A stretch of 64,000 nt of DNA, from assembly GCF_010183535.1 (NCBI RefSeq), contig NC_071329.1, positions 12,276,001-12,340,000 of the forward strand, written 5' to 3'. The notes beneath the pieces were generated by a model. That model did no database searches. It was not told the DNA's origin and saw only the letters and a program-made list of their open reading frames with translations. Positions 49,419 through 60,560 of this stretch are shown piece by piece. This DNA is from Caenorhabditis remanei. Lineage: Eukaryota; Nematoda; Chromadorea; Rhabditida; Rhabditidae. Every line of letters begins with the position of its first letter. The first letter of the stretch is position 1. The position numbers were made by a program, and so were the translations under genes.

Positions 49419-52400
49419 CTGGAAATTTAAAAGTTGGGTGACTGGGGGAGGAAATGGGAAGATGAAGAAAAGAAAACAGAAAATTACAGAAAATTTTGAA
49501 GTTCAGTCTTATAAAGTAACGAAAGAAGATTCATTCACACCTAATCGAAATTCATTAAAACGTATTCCTAAAAGCTTTTTCCGATTTTCGGATTTAGCTG
49601 ACCTTGAGATGCTAATTGATTGCGCGAAATTCTGTTCACTTTTCCACCATTATCAAGCAACATTTCGGGAATCATTAAATGAGTTATTGAAGCGAAAAGA
49701 GAGAAATATGAACGTGGCATTTTCGACCGGAAAGGGACTGAAGAAACAGTTCAGGTGCCGAAGAAGAAAAGAAGAGAGACCTTATGCAAGGTCGCCTGAG
49801 TTTCTTCGGAAGAAGTGCTCGATGTAAACACTTGTGTTTCACGGAGGAAGAGAAGACCGTACTACTAGGAGACAACGTCTTCTAACTCAAGTACATCAGA
49901 CTTCAATCGGTTTGTATAAATAATACACAAAAGTCATTTTGAGTTAGAATAAAACAACAGGATGAAAGAAAGACACAAGTGTGAAAAGCTGACAAAGAAA
50001 CTCAGATTCTAGGAATGGAAATCAATAGAACAATATGGGTACATAATGATAAAAATGTAATATAGTTATCTCTCTTCGCCTCTTTTCATCTCGGATACTG
50101 TAGTAAAATAATCCCGTTTCACGCCTCGATACCATCCGAGATTATCTTCTGTATATTCCGCCAGTCGTCAAGAAAAAAGAAACAAAAAAGTAGGAGGGAG
50201 CGCCACTACAAATCTACCTAATACCATCGTGTGCCATCACGCATTTCTCTCTGTCGTCTCTCAAATCCTTATACTATTTCGCTGGCTTTGACTAGGTGTC
50301 ATAATTACCGTATTCAAATATTACATAAATGTTTCGTTTTCAAACAGAAAAGTATCAAATAACGGAGAGATGGAGCAAAAGATTTGGGAATGGAAGATGT
50401 CGCACGTAGAAGTGGATTATGAGTGTTTCGCATGACCATAAGAGATGACAATTGGCAACCGCCCCGGTTTCTGTCAAGTAGTAGGTAAATGGTTCTGAGA
50501 AATATAAACATTTGAGGGTGAGAAGAAGAAGTTATCATCCGAATGGTGTTGTACAGTGAACTGGAACATTCAAACTTATAATAATCGAGGGGTCTAACCT
50601 CTGACCATCACATACAATCTATCATTACTAACCAGTTCCTTTTCTGGGATTTGTTTGTTTAGAACGTCAGAAAATACCTATCCGAAACATAACTATTACA
50701 TAACTTGATACTTTTCTGGAAAAAACTTTTCGGAAAAAAAGAAAACGAATAAATATACAGGAAGAGGGAAATTGAAAATATAAAAAAAAGAGATTTCAAA
50801 AAAAAGAGAGATTTCAACCGACTCATCACTATTGTTTGCATTCATTTTGTTAACATTAGCATGTCAAGTCTCCGGAAATTTGTGGTCATTCACCGAAAGA
50901 AACACTTATGATCTATCGGTTGAATCAAAGAGAAACACAACAAGAGAATACCTTTGTGTCCTCTTTAAAACTAAAAAAAAGCTGAGTTATCTGATCGAAA
51001 TGGAAGGAGGTGCCGACGAGTGCCCCGCACTATGCGGGAATTAAGTCCTCAAAAAAAAAAGAAGATTCAGAAGACGAGTGAGAAAGAGATTGGATCTGAA
51101 AGAAGGAATTCGAAAAATAAGAAGAAGTGAGTTCGTATCAAAAGGGGTTTCTTGTCTGTCTCATTACTATATTCATTCCGCTCCGAGAGTCAAGACAAAA
51201 GAGGGTGGAGTCGTACTATACATAATATGTATGCCGTTTCATTTTTCTTTCAATTTCTGGTTCACTCCCACTCCACCCCCAAAAAATACTGCCTTCTTCC
51301 AATCAATTCTCGACTTTTTTTCGTACAAATAATCAGCCTAATGGAACCGCAAACATTTCACTTTTTGTATTGAAAACACTTCATTGACTCGGTGAATGAG
51401 TCGACCATATAAAGAAAGAGAGGGCGTTCCGATTATTATGAAAGAAATGAAAAAAGGAGAAGAGATTCTGGAGAGAGAGGAGGACAGAAAAAGAGAGAGA
51501 GACCGTACCTGACTCTGTGTTCGCATGGTTTTTTTTTGAGAAATTAGGGAGAGAGGGACAGATCACAATCTTTAAATGACTAATAACTCCGAAAAAGGAA
51601 AACGAAAAGAAAAGGTTTGATGAAGTTTCGAAATTTAGTTTCTTCTGATTTAGGGACTTTGTAGTTGTAGAGGTTACGGTAGTATTGTTTCAGAAGCTAA
51701 CAAATGTTTTAAAAGTCATAGCCCGATAGACCTACAAAGTTGGATCAGAATGCTACCGATTCATTTAGAAGGCGAAAAAAGATTGAAAATGAAGCCTACG
51801 TTTGGTAGACTAGTATACTGCAAGTATTATTTTGAATCCATTATCAACTAGCCTACATACCTTTTACCGAACTCTCACAGTACACCAACTAGATCTATTC
51901 TGAACTAGAGAATTGGCAAGCTGAATAATATTAATGATACCTTTCGAACGAGTAGACTGACCAGTTCGAATGATGTCTATGAACGGTAATCGGTTATGCG
52001 GGAAGCCTGAAAAGGGGGCGTGTCCCCCCTCGACGAACCAATTTATCGTCACCTCCGTGACTAATCGGGACTATGAATAGATATTCTGCCCAGGTGCATG
52101 CTCCCATTCACTCAAAAACTTTTTATTTTTCTCAGAATTGAACGGTGCCAGGAGGTACTCAGAAGAAGAAGAAATTGGAAAATAATCATCACTGAATCAG
52201 ACAAGAAAGTGGAAAAAGAAGAAGAAGAAAAAGAATTCAGAAGATCGAAGTAAAAATAAGAAGGCCTATCCGGAAATTTGAAATCAGAAGTTCTGAAATT
52301 TAAAATCCGGAATCTCTTTCTATCTCTCTCACTCTCAGAGGAGGAAATGAACAATAAACAAATCCAAAATTTAGTGGTGTTTTGCATATAAATTGGGGGG

Positions 52401-54112
52401 ATGTCTTCTCCGATTTCTTGTCTTGAGAGTCCTTTGCTAATTGAGTCCCTCCCCCCAGTTTTCATGTTATAATCTAAACTTTACTGCATCCATATGCTGA
52501 GATTTTATGATTACAAGGGACCGTAAAACACCTGCAACAAATGGTGTGAAAAGTTGTAAAAAGAAAAAAAGAGAGGCATGAGTAGTACCGGAAGATGCGG
52601 GAGAAATAAGCATGACATTCTCTATTGTGATTCGTTTTCTTTTTTACCTCTGTTCAACTGATGACCTTTTTTGAGCAAAAAGAGAAAAAGAATAGTATTG
52701 AGGGAGACACAGACAGAATAGATTCATTAAGTAAGCGGGATGCTTAACGACGGAAATGAGTAATGAATGAATAGAACGGGAGCCGCGTTTTTTGATGTTA
52801 GCCGGCCCGAGCATTGAGCTACCGAAATGAATGCACTCTGAGTCATTTATGAATAGAAAGAAAGTAGAAGAGAGGGACCTAGAGAATTTCAGTAACATGT
52901 CCTCTTCTGCCAACCTTCTTTTCTGAATCTAAAACTTTATTAAATCTCCTAAATCTCTTTTTCTATCTACTGTTTCCTGTTTCCAATCCGTTCCGCACTT
53001 CATTCAAATCCCATTGAATTATAATCCCGAAATCATTTCCGTTCGAAACACGCAACATGTCAATTCGTCCTTCCGTTTTCAAACTAATGACAGTAATCAG
53101 AGCATGGACGGTTTCTCTGCGTCTCCCCAGAGAACGTACTCTCTTTTCGAATTGTCACGCACTGTCAGCTAACGGATCATCCTGTCGGAAACTGTTGTTA
53201 TTATGAAAAGAACGGGGGAATTCATGGGTTATTGGTCCATTCATGGACAGCTAATGTTGTTGATGATGAGAATGATGAAACAATTCCACATCTGCAATGT
53301 TTCGAATAATCTGAAATCATGAGAAGATTCAACACGCCTGACATTTCTGAAAATAAACATCTTCTTTGGAAGCAATTTGACTGTTTTTCAGAAACGGTTT
53401 ACCAGATTCTTGTAAATCTAGAAGTATTGGAAACTTTTGAAATTAGTGAGCAAACTTAGACTGCAGGACTAATTTTCTCTGCAAACTTAATGTGGTTTCC
53501 GAATGTGGTTTTTTTAATCCGAAATGATTAGAAAATTCTCTATTTTTCAATTTTTGCAGTTTTGTTGTCATCTGAACCAGGAAATTAAAAAAAGATCTCA
53601 ATACAAAACAACAGAACAATCTATCACTTTCCAACCAACACCTCGATACCAATTTCCCTCTCCTCTCCAATCAAAAACCAGATTTGATCATCAAATAATC
53701 GTACAGAAAACCTCAAAAGGACCAGTCATGAACCTCTTTATAAAAAGCTCATTGCTTTCGATTTCCAAAAATGACTACCAGTCTGTTTGTCGGCAAAAAT
53801 CGGAACAATTCACTTTGAATCGCTCCATTAATATTTGGATTCCCGTCCGTTAATAGACAAGAAAATGATGGGAAGAGAATGAAAATGCATAATTGGGAGT
53901 AATTTGAGTGAAACTTCTGAATGAAACGGTCAAGTCTCGAGAAACAGTTTTGAACTTCTTTTCACTTTTTACAAAATGATTTATGACATCCGATTTATTA
54001 TGAAAAGTAAGGCAAGAGAGAATGTGGAATAACCTTGAAAATGAATATCCGTGATGAAGTTGAACCGCCTCAAAAAACGAGGGAGAAGAGAGTCAAGATA
54101 CCCAAAATAAAA
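49419..54112. other. Upstream region of aff-1 and spacer to clhm-1
   Basis: About 4.7 kb with no gene I can support. Purine-rich tracts on the + strand recur (51400-51510, 52150-52260). A short hairpin GGGGG/CCCCC sits at 52014-52028. TTTATT at 53994-53999 is the likely clhm-1 poly(A) signal. aff-1 expression is cell-specific in C. elegans, so enhancers may lie here; none is identifiable by eye. Confidence 0.5.
53994..53999 (-). terminator. AATAAA poly(A) signal of clhm-1
   Basis: TTTATT on the + strand, about 114 nt after the clhm-1 stop codon on the minus strand. Confidence 0.55.
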
Positions 54113-56461
54113 TTAATCTTCTTTTGTTTCATCCACAATAATTTGTGTCAGTTGAAGGTCTGGTTGAGGGATAGGGTTTCCCTTATCGCCATTCCAAAGT
54201 TGTAATGGAGTATACACTGTTTTTTGTGTTTCTTGTGCTGTGATAAGACGAAGACGTGCAAATAATGGATTGTTGATTTCCGGAATCCCTGAAATTTTAT
54301 AATTTTTACTAGATTTTCACTCTCTCAATAGTGAAGGGTACTATTGTACCTTCATTGGATTTAAACCACTGTAGAATCAGTTTTCTGTGAGGTCTGCAGG
54401 GCACTGTAGGTTACTGTATCTTGTTTACTGTATCTAGGCTCATATCGAAATCGGTATAAGAGAAGCCGTGGCCGAGGTGACGGATCCTAGGCCACGACTT
54501 CTTTATATAACGATTTCAATAATAGAGCTCACTGTAGCTCAGGTTACGGTACCACCCTCTGATCGCAAAATCGAACTTTTGGCCCGAATATTCATATTTT
54601 TGAGTTCTAGGTCGTAAATCCGGAAAATACATGGTAACCCACGTTTGAAGCGGAAAAATGCTGAAACCGTGTAAATCGACTAGAACTCACCGGAAAATTT
54701 CATTTCCAGTTTGGGCTGAAAACCCCCAAAACACCTGTTTGAAAAAGTGTTGCGCAGAATTCCGATTTTCAGCATTTTTTTCCACAAAAAATGCCGGTTT
54801 TCATGTATTTTCAGGAAAGCTCAAAAATATGAATTTTAGGGCCAAAAATTCGATTTTCCGATTGTTTTGTGCCATTATTCGCAATTTTACACAATGAAGT
54901 TCCGAACACTAACCTGACACCCAATCCCAATCTCTTTTAGTCCAATCTTTCTGCCCAAAGAATGCTCTTGCATTGTGTTCTGCCAGTTGAGATGCGTGTT
55001 CCTGTAATATTTCAGTTCCCACAATGAATCTCTTGACAACTCATAACATGCAAAAGGACAGTGAAGAAGCAAACATGCATCGAAATCACATAAAGCAATA
55101 GAGAAAGAGATTTACTTTGGCGACTGCGTCGAACTTTTGAGTCTCTACATTTTTGTATGTTTCCACGTATTGTCGTTGAACCAAAGTATATTTGTCACAC
55201 ATTCGATGGCATGTGATTACTGAAAAAATTTGAAATTCGAAGAATAGTTGGGAAAAACTCACCCAGAAACGCGCCGACACCGGCCACCACGAGCAGAGCC
55301 CATGCGTAAATCTGAGATTCAGCTTCGAGATATGAGGCATCAGTTGGATTAGGGAAACAGATGCAAGGAGGACAGTACTAAAATGAATTAGAATCTGATT
55401 GATTCATACATTCAACCAACTTTTCCATTGTCACTGATCCTATTGAAAGATGTGGACGTTGCATAGCTGTTCCACACGGTTTCATTTTTACAGAGAATCG
55501 CATCAGCTGTGAGACAAAACTCATGAGATCGATAGCATCTGTAGTATCCTCCATCCAGAAATACAACAAATAACCATGCAATCGGTGCTATACTCGATTG
55601 GAGTAACACTTCGATCCAAGAAGCACACGTGGTTTTCCAACTGTGTCGAGTGTCACGAACTCTGGAATCAAAAGAGGACAATTGAGTGGGAAAGAAAAAT
55701 ATCAAGAGTTTACCTGAAGAAGAAACCATGAGCAAGTTTCCACGTGGTTGAGTTGATTGTGATTCCAATTAGAAGAAGTGCGGCAGTTGGTCCAAATATG
55801 AATACAAGGGAGTGATACATGTTCAATGGGTATGCACATGGACATGAGAATGTCAGTTTTCGGACGAGCTGAAATATTCTCATTTGGTCAGTACGTAGAA
55901 GAGGGATACCAGTTTGGAAAATTGAAACGGAATGAGAATCTTCAAACGCTATGAACTGTTTCGCAAGAGTCTCGCACCAATTTTGGAATTATGTGCCAAA
56001 AAAACTACCGTCAAGAATAGTTGTCCGGAATTCCGGTTTTCTGAGTTTCCGATTTCTGGAATTCAAAAGTTAAATGTTTTATTTTTTGAGTTGAAAAGAC
56101 GACTATAGAACTTCTTTTCTCGGTGTTGATCCTTAAAAGTAGTTTTTTTTTTGGGTTTTTTTTTCATTCCGGATTCCGGATTCCGGAAATCGAAAAATGT
56201 AACTCCATTCAACTACGCTTTCAAGATTATAGCGCCGTACCTTTCAAAATATTTTATGAATGTGTTCGGTAACATTAAAATTATCTCAATTTTTGTAATT
56301 TCCAATCATCTCAAAATCAAAATATTTCAAAAAAGCAAAAAAAAACTTACAGACTGCCCTCCAATAGTAGTTGCAATGAGTATACCATTGAGAAGTGTAC
56401 TTCCATGATTAGTGAATACATTTTGAAAGACAGTAACAACTGAGTTGATACTTGTTGTCAT
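54113..56461 (-). CDS. clhm-1: CLHM-1: calcium homeostasis modulator (CALHM) ion channel
   Basis: Seven exons: 56351-56461, 55714-55868, 55421-55661, 55263-55377, 55116-55219, 54914-55001, 54113-54288; 329 aa. The N-terminal block (VFQNVFTNHGSTLLNGI) aligns with the start of vertebrate CALHM proteins. The conserved Cys46-Pro-Cys48 of the first loop is present. Hydrophobic segments occur near 20-35, 55-75, 105-128 and 190-215. APIAWLFVVFLDG followed by YYRCY..EFC is the CALHM signature of the third helix and second loop. CALHM proteins form large-pore voltage- and calcium-sensitive plasma-membrane channels. Intron 1 contains a short TCCGGATTCCGG-type repeat and intron 6 a hairpin repeat. A TGACGTGGCA site lies 110 bp upstream of the start. 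Confidence 0.92.
54446..54517. repeat. Long imperfect hairpin in clhm-1 intron 6
   Basis: CGAAATCG, TATAA, GAAG and CGTGGCC on the left pair in order with GGCCACG, CTTC, TTATA and CGATTTC on the right, with single mismatches, around a short loop near 54474-54489. Sequence around it (54340-54660) looks like a dispersed repeat. No target duplication found. Confidence 0.6.
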
Positions 56462-56850
56462 ACTTCTATAGATGTCCGCACACAACCAATACCACGAGAA
56501 TATTATGAATCATTCAATTGAATATCAATGAATGTTCGAGAAACGACGGCAATTTGAATGGAGATGTTGATGACGTGGCAGGCAATATAAGAGCGAGAGA
56601 GTGAACAGTTGTGAAATGTTGTAACAAAGAACTCTTCTTTCTCCGAGAAAAGAGAAGCTGCGAGAGAGAAGATGAATCGTTTTATCGAGGTGAGAGAAGA
56701 ATAAGAGAGAAAAAGAGAAACGAGAGGAAACCAAACTCTTTTTCGCCTCGTTTTCTGTTGCTATTGGAAACCTGAATTCACTCAAAAATGACATTGAGAA
56801 ATCATTTATTCAAGGAAAAAACTAAAAGCATGAGTGAACGTTTAGAAGAT
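56462..56850. other. Spacer between the DOMON gene and clhm-1
   Basis: 389 bp on the minus-strand path from the DOMON gene to clhm-1. It contains the DOMON gene poly(A) signal (TTTATT at 56805-56810, 45 nt after the stop) and TGACGTGGCA at 56571-56580. The spacing is somewhat long for an SL2-type operon but does not exclude one. Confidence 0.5.
56571..56580 (+). promoter_or_regulatory. TGACGTGGCA, UPR-element-like site upstream of clhm-1
   Basis: Fourth exact copy of the 10-mer in the window, 110 bp 5' of the clhm-1 start codon (clhm-1 runs on the minus strand). Confidence 0.35.
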
Positions 56851-57781
56851 TTAAAAGAGCATTTTAGCGGCGATGAAGGTCATGGCGGTGGAGAAAAGGG
56901 CGAATGATCCAGCGGCGGACTTCGTCTCCTCTGAAATTTAAAGATGAGAGGATACATTTGATTTATGCATATTTTTGCCAAAAAAATCTCAAGAAGACCG
57001 TAATTATTTATCTTGAGGTAGATCAAAATTTAGATTCTCAGAAAAACTCCTAACCCTGTCAAGAATTAGTTTTTACTTACTCTTCTTTCCAGATAAATCG
57101 ACGATTCCGACATTGTTGCGTGTCTTTCCGTGGTAGGTCAACTGTCCCTTAATCCAGACTCCCTTGGCCATCAGAATCTCAACCTTGGTCATGTTGAAAT
57201 GGGTGATGACTGGGTCGACACGGTGACTGAAATATTAGAAAATATTATTTTTTCTGATTCCAGAACTCAAACTCACGTCATCTTGCAGTACAAAGTCTTG
57301 TCCTCCTTCTCGTATTCGACCATTTCCATATTGAATTTGTACTCATCCTTCTTCTGTTTCTTTATTGCTGCAATAGTTCCGATCATCTCGTTCGAATGAT
57401 CATCGTTGTAGGCAAGTCCTCCCATCTCTTCAATATTGTTGATGTTGGTTCCCTTGTCATCACGAATACAAAAGACAACGAAGTCATCCTTCATCACTTT
57501 GTCAGCAGAGTAGGCGACTCCGAGCCAGGTTTTGTCGAGGATGTCGTTTCCGAAGATTTCGATTTCAGCGTGGGTTCCGTTGGACTGAAAAAGAGAGGAA
57601 TAGACCATAACAGTTGAATTTGAAAACTCACAATTGTACTGAAAGAGACGTAACATTCAGTTCCAATGCATCCTCTTGGAAGTCCAACACAATATTTGTC
57701 CTCATCGAGACAGTCAGTCAGATGAGTTCTCGAAGCGACAAGCGCCAGAAGTGAAGAGAGAATTGCAAGTTTGAAAAGCAT
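56851..57781 (-). CDS. Secreted or GPI-anchored DOMON-domain protein
   Basis: Four exons: 57632-57781, 57277-57584, 57081-57226, 56851-56930; 227 aa. Residues 1-17 (MLFKLAILSSLLALVAS) form a signal peptide. The body has a DOMON-like beta-sandwich pattern: TECYVSFSTI, then EIEIFGNDILDKTWLGVAYS, then DDFVVFCIRDD, then a long strand region. DOMON domains bind haem or sugars in some proteins; the ligand is not evident. The C-terminus is hydrophobic and preceded by small residues (KSAAGSFALFSTAMTFIAAK), as in GPI-anchor signals. It lies 109 bp downstream of the poly(A) signal of the transporter gene on the same strand, an operon-like distance, but also has a TATA-like box. I recall a DOMON gene near aff-1 in C. 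elegans. Confidence 0.85.
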
Positions 57782-57814
57782 CTCAGACTGATGATATTCT
57801 CGTTTTCCAGATGT

Positions 57815-57822
57815 CTTTTATA
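57815..57822 (-). promoter_or_regulatory. TATA box (TATAAAAG) of the DOMON gene
   Basis: TATAAAAG on the minus strand, 34 nt before the ATG. A TATA box normally sits about 30 bp upstream of initiation, so this would give a very short 5' UTR. A CATCAG near 57788 could instead be a trans-splice acceptor. Confidence 0.45.
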
Positions 57823-57889
57823 CAGAGTCTAGTGCTGCTCCTCCTCCCAAACGCCTCTTCGTTTAATATCAACAATTGGAACTTTACAC

Positions 57890-57895
57890 TTTATT
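57890..57895 (-). terminator. AATAAA poly(A) signal of the SLC36-like gene
   Basis: TTTATT on the + strand, about 62 nt after the transporter stop codon and about 109 bp before the DOMON gene start. Confidence 0.6.
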
Positions 57896-57956
57896 AAAAA
57901 ATAAGAGAATAAAAAAAAATCTAAAGAAAAAATAGAGAAGAAAAACCCGATAGAGT

Positions 57957-58699
57957 TCAATGCATCAGATGCTGAACGTTTGTGATGAAACCATAGATGA
58001 CGAAGAACATTCCAATGACGATACAAACAATATCAAGGAAAATGTCCAAAATGAAACCAACACGACATTCAAATTGTGGAAGGAAAATTAGAAGATGGAA
58101 GAGTGATGGGAAGACGAGTGCAAGAAGCATTCCAGCTGTTACTCCAACTAGTGGAACCATATCAGATAGACGGGGAATTGCGTACGATAGAAGGACTGAA
58201 ACAGAATAAAATTATAGAATTTTAAATCTTCTCTATCCTAATCAACACCGTTTTTTGTCCTCATTCTCATTGGCTCTATTTGAGATGAGTATGATTCCTA
58301 ACTATACAACTCATAGCCGCAGTAAAAACTCACATACAACCACAACAATTGAATATCTGAATGCAAAATGAACAATTCGTTTGGTCGTTGTTGAGACTCC
58401 ACACGAATTGCGAAGCTTCTTTTTGATTGCTGGCCAAATCATTGCAACAATTGGGAAAACTTGAATCAAGAAACCAGAGTATACAACGAACAGAAGAACA
58501 GCTTTCACGAATATTCCCAAACTGAAAATTTTTATTTCTTTTCTCTCATTCGCTTCATCCCTTCCTTACTGATCGTTTGGTAGATTCAAAGTAATCGAAT
58601 CTTGAACGTCATTTCCATATGCCAGAAATCCGAAGAATCCAGCAAACGAATAGATGACGACAACCATTCCAACTCCCACACTTAGCACTCCGAAAGGTC
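57957..58699 (-). CDS. SLC36-like (AAAP) amino acid transporter, C-terminal exons only
   Basis: Three exons: 58570-58699, 58334-58521, 57957-58195, encoding about 185 residues to the TGA stop. Hydrophobic helices are frequent. The segment GMVVVIYSFAGFFGFLAYGN followed by DSITLNLPND matches the SLC36/PAT family, and GIFVKAVLLFVVYSGFLIQV is the next helix. The exon 58334-58521 donor (T|GTGAGT) was chosen by phase. A full member has about 450 residues and 11 helices, so the first half is missing. It may lie beyond the retroelement at 59.3-64 kb or be lost. No plausible upstream exon is seen at 58700-59340. Proton-coupled transport of small amino acids is the family role. Confidence 0.8.
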
Positions 58700-59340
58700 C
58701 TGAAACTATCTTTTAGTCATTTCAATTCTCACTTCTTTTTTCAATTCTTATTTCACACTCGTCATACTCTTTTCTTCCCATTTCGCCACTGTACAACTAC
58801 TGTGGAGGATTGGATTTATGTGTGGCTGGTGAGGCCTCCAATCCGACCGAGATTTATCCGATGTGATTATGAATGTAGTGTCGCTAGAGTTGGTTGTATC
58901 AGTGACCCATTTATTGATTGCTTTGGGCGAAGAGTCACAACAGAAACGGTGAAGAATGAGTGGAATTAGTGGCCAGAATATTAGAGTAGAGAATAGTAGA
59001 AGTGGGGAATTGTGAGAAGTGTGCAGATACGGGTGAAGTTAAAGGCGAAGTTATTAGAAGTGATCCTAAAAAGGTGTGATAGGTGATGGGCGTAGTCTCA
59101 TAGAAATGTTCTAGAAACAATGGGGAAAATAGCGAGTGGAAAGGGGAGAGTGCTAGAGATATTATGGCGGCGGCGGCAATTGAATCAATTGTTTTCCCTC
59201 GCTGCCGTCGAGCGTGTTTGCATCCTCTTCCACGAGCTTCTCGTCCACGGCCATCACGAATTGTCCTCGCTTTGGTGACTTGTACTCGATGGGTTGAAGA
59301 ATCCATTGAAGAGTGAGGAAATTGAGAGATTTCCGAGAAG
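58700..59340. other. Sequence between the transporter exons and the retroelement
   Basis: Possible intron or broken 5' flank of the transporter gene. A minus-strand reading from 59304 gives an Arg-rich peptide (MDSSTHRVQVTKARTIRDGR) with no known domain and no hydrophobic helices of the kind expected. No feature I can support. Confidence 0.4.
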
Positions 59341-59358
59341 AATCTCATTTAGGAAAAG

Positions 59359-59661
59359 GTCGTGGATATATCCGAAGGAGGATATCCACGACACTCCGGG
59401 AAAGGGGGATCAACGAAACGTAGTGTAGTTGATTGGCGTGACGTCTCCAGTCCCAGATGTGATTCGTCTTGAAGTCTCCTGTTCTTCTTTGAGATTCTTC
59501 GTCCATCTTCGCGTTGCTTTGGTATTTTGGATCCTTCCTTTTGTTGTTGCCGCGTTGGATGATACTTTAGCTCAACACCTCAAACTTGTTATTTCATCTA
59601 ACAGAGTACGAAGCATCAGCTAAATAGGTCGTGGATATAACCAGGATGGTATATCCGCGAC
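59359..59661. repeat. Duplicated hairpin GTCGTGGATAT/ATATCCACGAC, copies 269 bp apart
   Basis: Copy A has a perfect 11-bp stem (59359-59369 with 59382-59392). Copy B has the same stem with one mismatch (59628-59638 with 59651-59661). Both are followed by ACTCCGGG. On the minus strand each copy starts TGTCG, as an LTR end might, but the matching partner LTR was not found. Confidence 0.55.
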
Positions 59662-59977
59662 ACTCCGGGGGCGGACGAATCGACTGAGCGAAGTGAAGTT
59701 GATTCGCAGTGGTTGAGGGTGTAGTTGTTTGTACTTGCTCATTGGTTGTTGAGCGTCCTTTCCGGTGTATCGAGAAGAGTGTTGAAGTAATCTTAGGCAT
59801 GGACTGTCGCATGACTATCAGCTTAGATCTATGAAGATTTGGAATGTCTTGGAGATTGGGTCGGTGAGCCTGATGACGTTGGAGTTTGCTTTGGAGTATA
59901 CGGTGACATCGCGATCCTTGGTTGAAGCATCAGAAGTGAGGTGGCGACGATGCTGTCTCTGTTGCTTCTTCCTCTGA

Positions 59978-60126
59978 GTAGATTTAGGCCTGGGTCTCTC
60001 CACCTTTACAAGCGAAGGACTTTCAGCTTCCTCTGACTCAGTTGTAGTCGTGTGTCTTTTGTGTTGGGTAGATTTAGGCCTGAGTTAGTTTATCCTTTCA
60101 GATAACCTGACTTTCAGCTTCCTCTG
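59978..60126. repeat. 90-bp partial tandem duplication in the retroelement
   Basis: GTAGATTTAGGCCTG occurs at 59978 and 60068, and GACTTTCAGCTTCCTCTG at 60019 and 60109, both 90 bp apart. In the minus-strand frame one unit is open and the other has a stop, which indicates a decayed coding region. Confidence 0.65.
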
Positions 60127-60560
60127 CCCCAACAGACACATTTGTCGGATCTCCTTGTAGTGACAGATGATGACTAGTTGTTTGACTCCCTTGCTTTGGT
60201 GGATTGATCGTAGTTGACTCCAATGTTGTTACATTCTCCTTGATGCTCCTAACAATGTGGACTTCCTATCTTCTTATCCTTGCTGACAATGATGCTTTGG
60301 TCCCTGCTTCTGATTGTGTTCAATGTTCTTCTTTTGTGGGTTTGTGACTCCTGACGATATTGTTGTTGAAGACTTGCACTCGTGAGTTGGGAAACTCGCT
60401 ATCAGCGACGCTTACAGCGCGTCTTTGACAACTGTTCTTCCCCTCTCAGACTTTGCAGTCTTTCCGAATTGTTTGGTCCGTAGCTTCACGGCGTTTGCTT
60501 CGGAGTGTCTTCTTTTGTCGACTCCTTGACTATTGCTGGCATTGCTGGGTGCTGTGGTGG

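Noticed and set aside
49438..49827. 129-codon + strand ORF divergent from aff-1
   Set aside because: Basic low-complexity content in a purine-rich promoter region; no recognisable domain.
53524..53853. 109-codon + strand ORF
   Set aside because: No domain, no splice or poly(A) context, opposite to the local gene direction.
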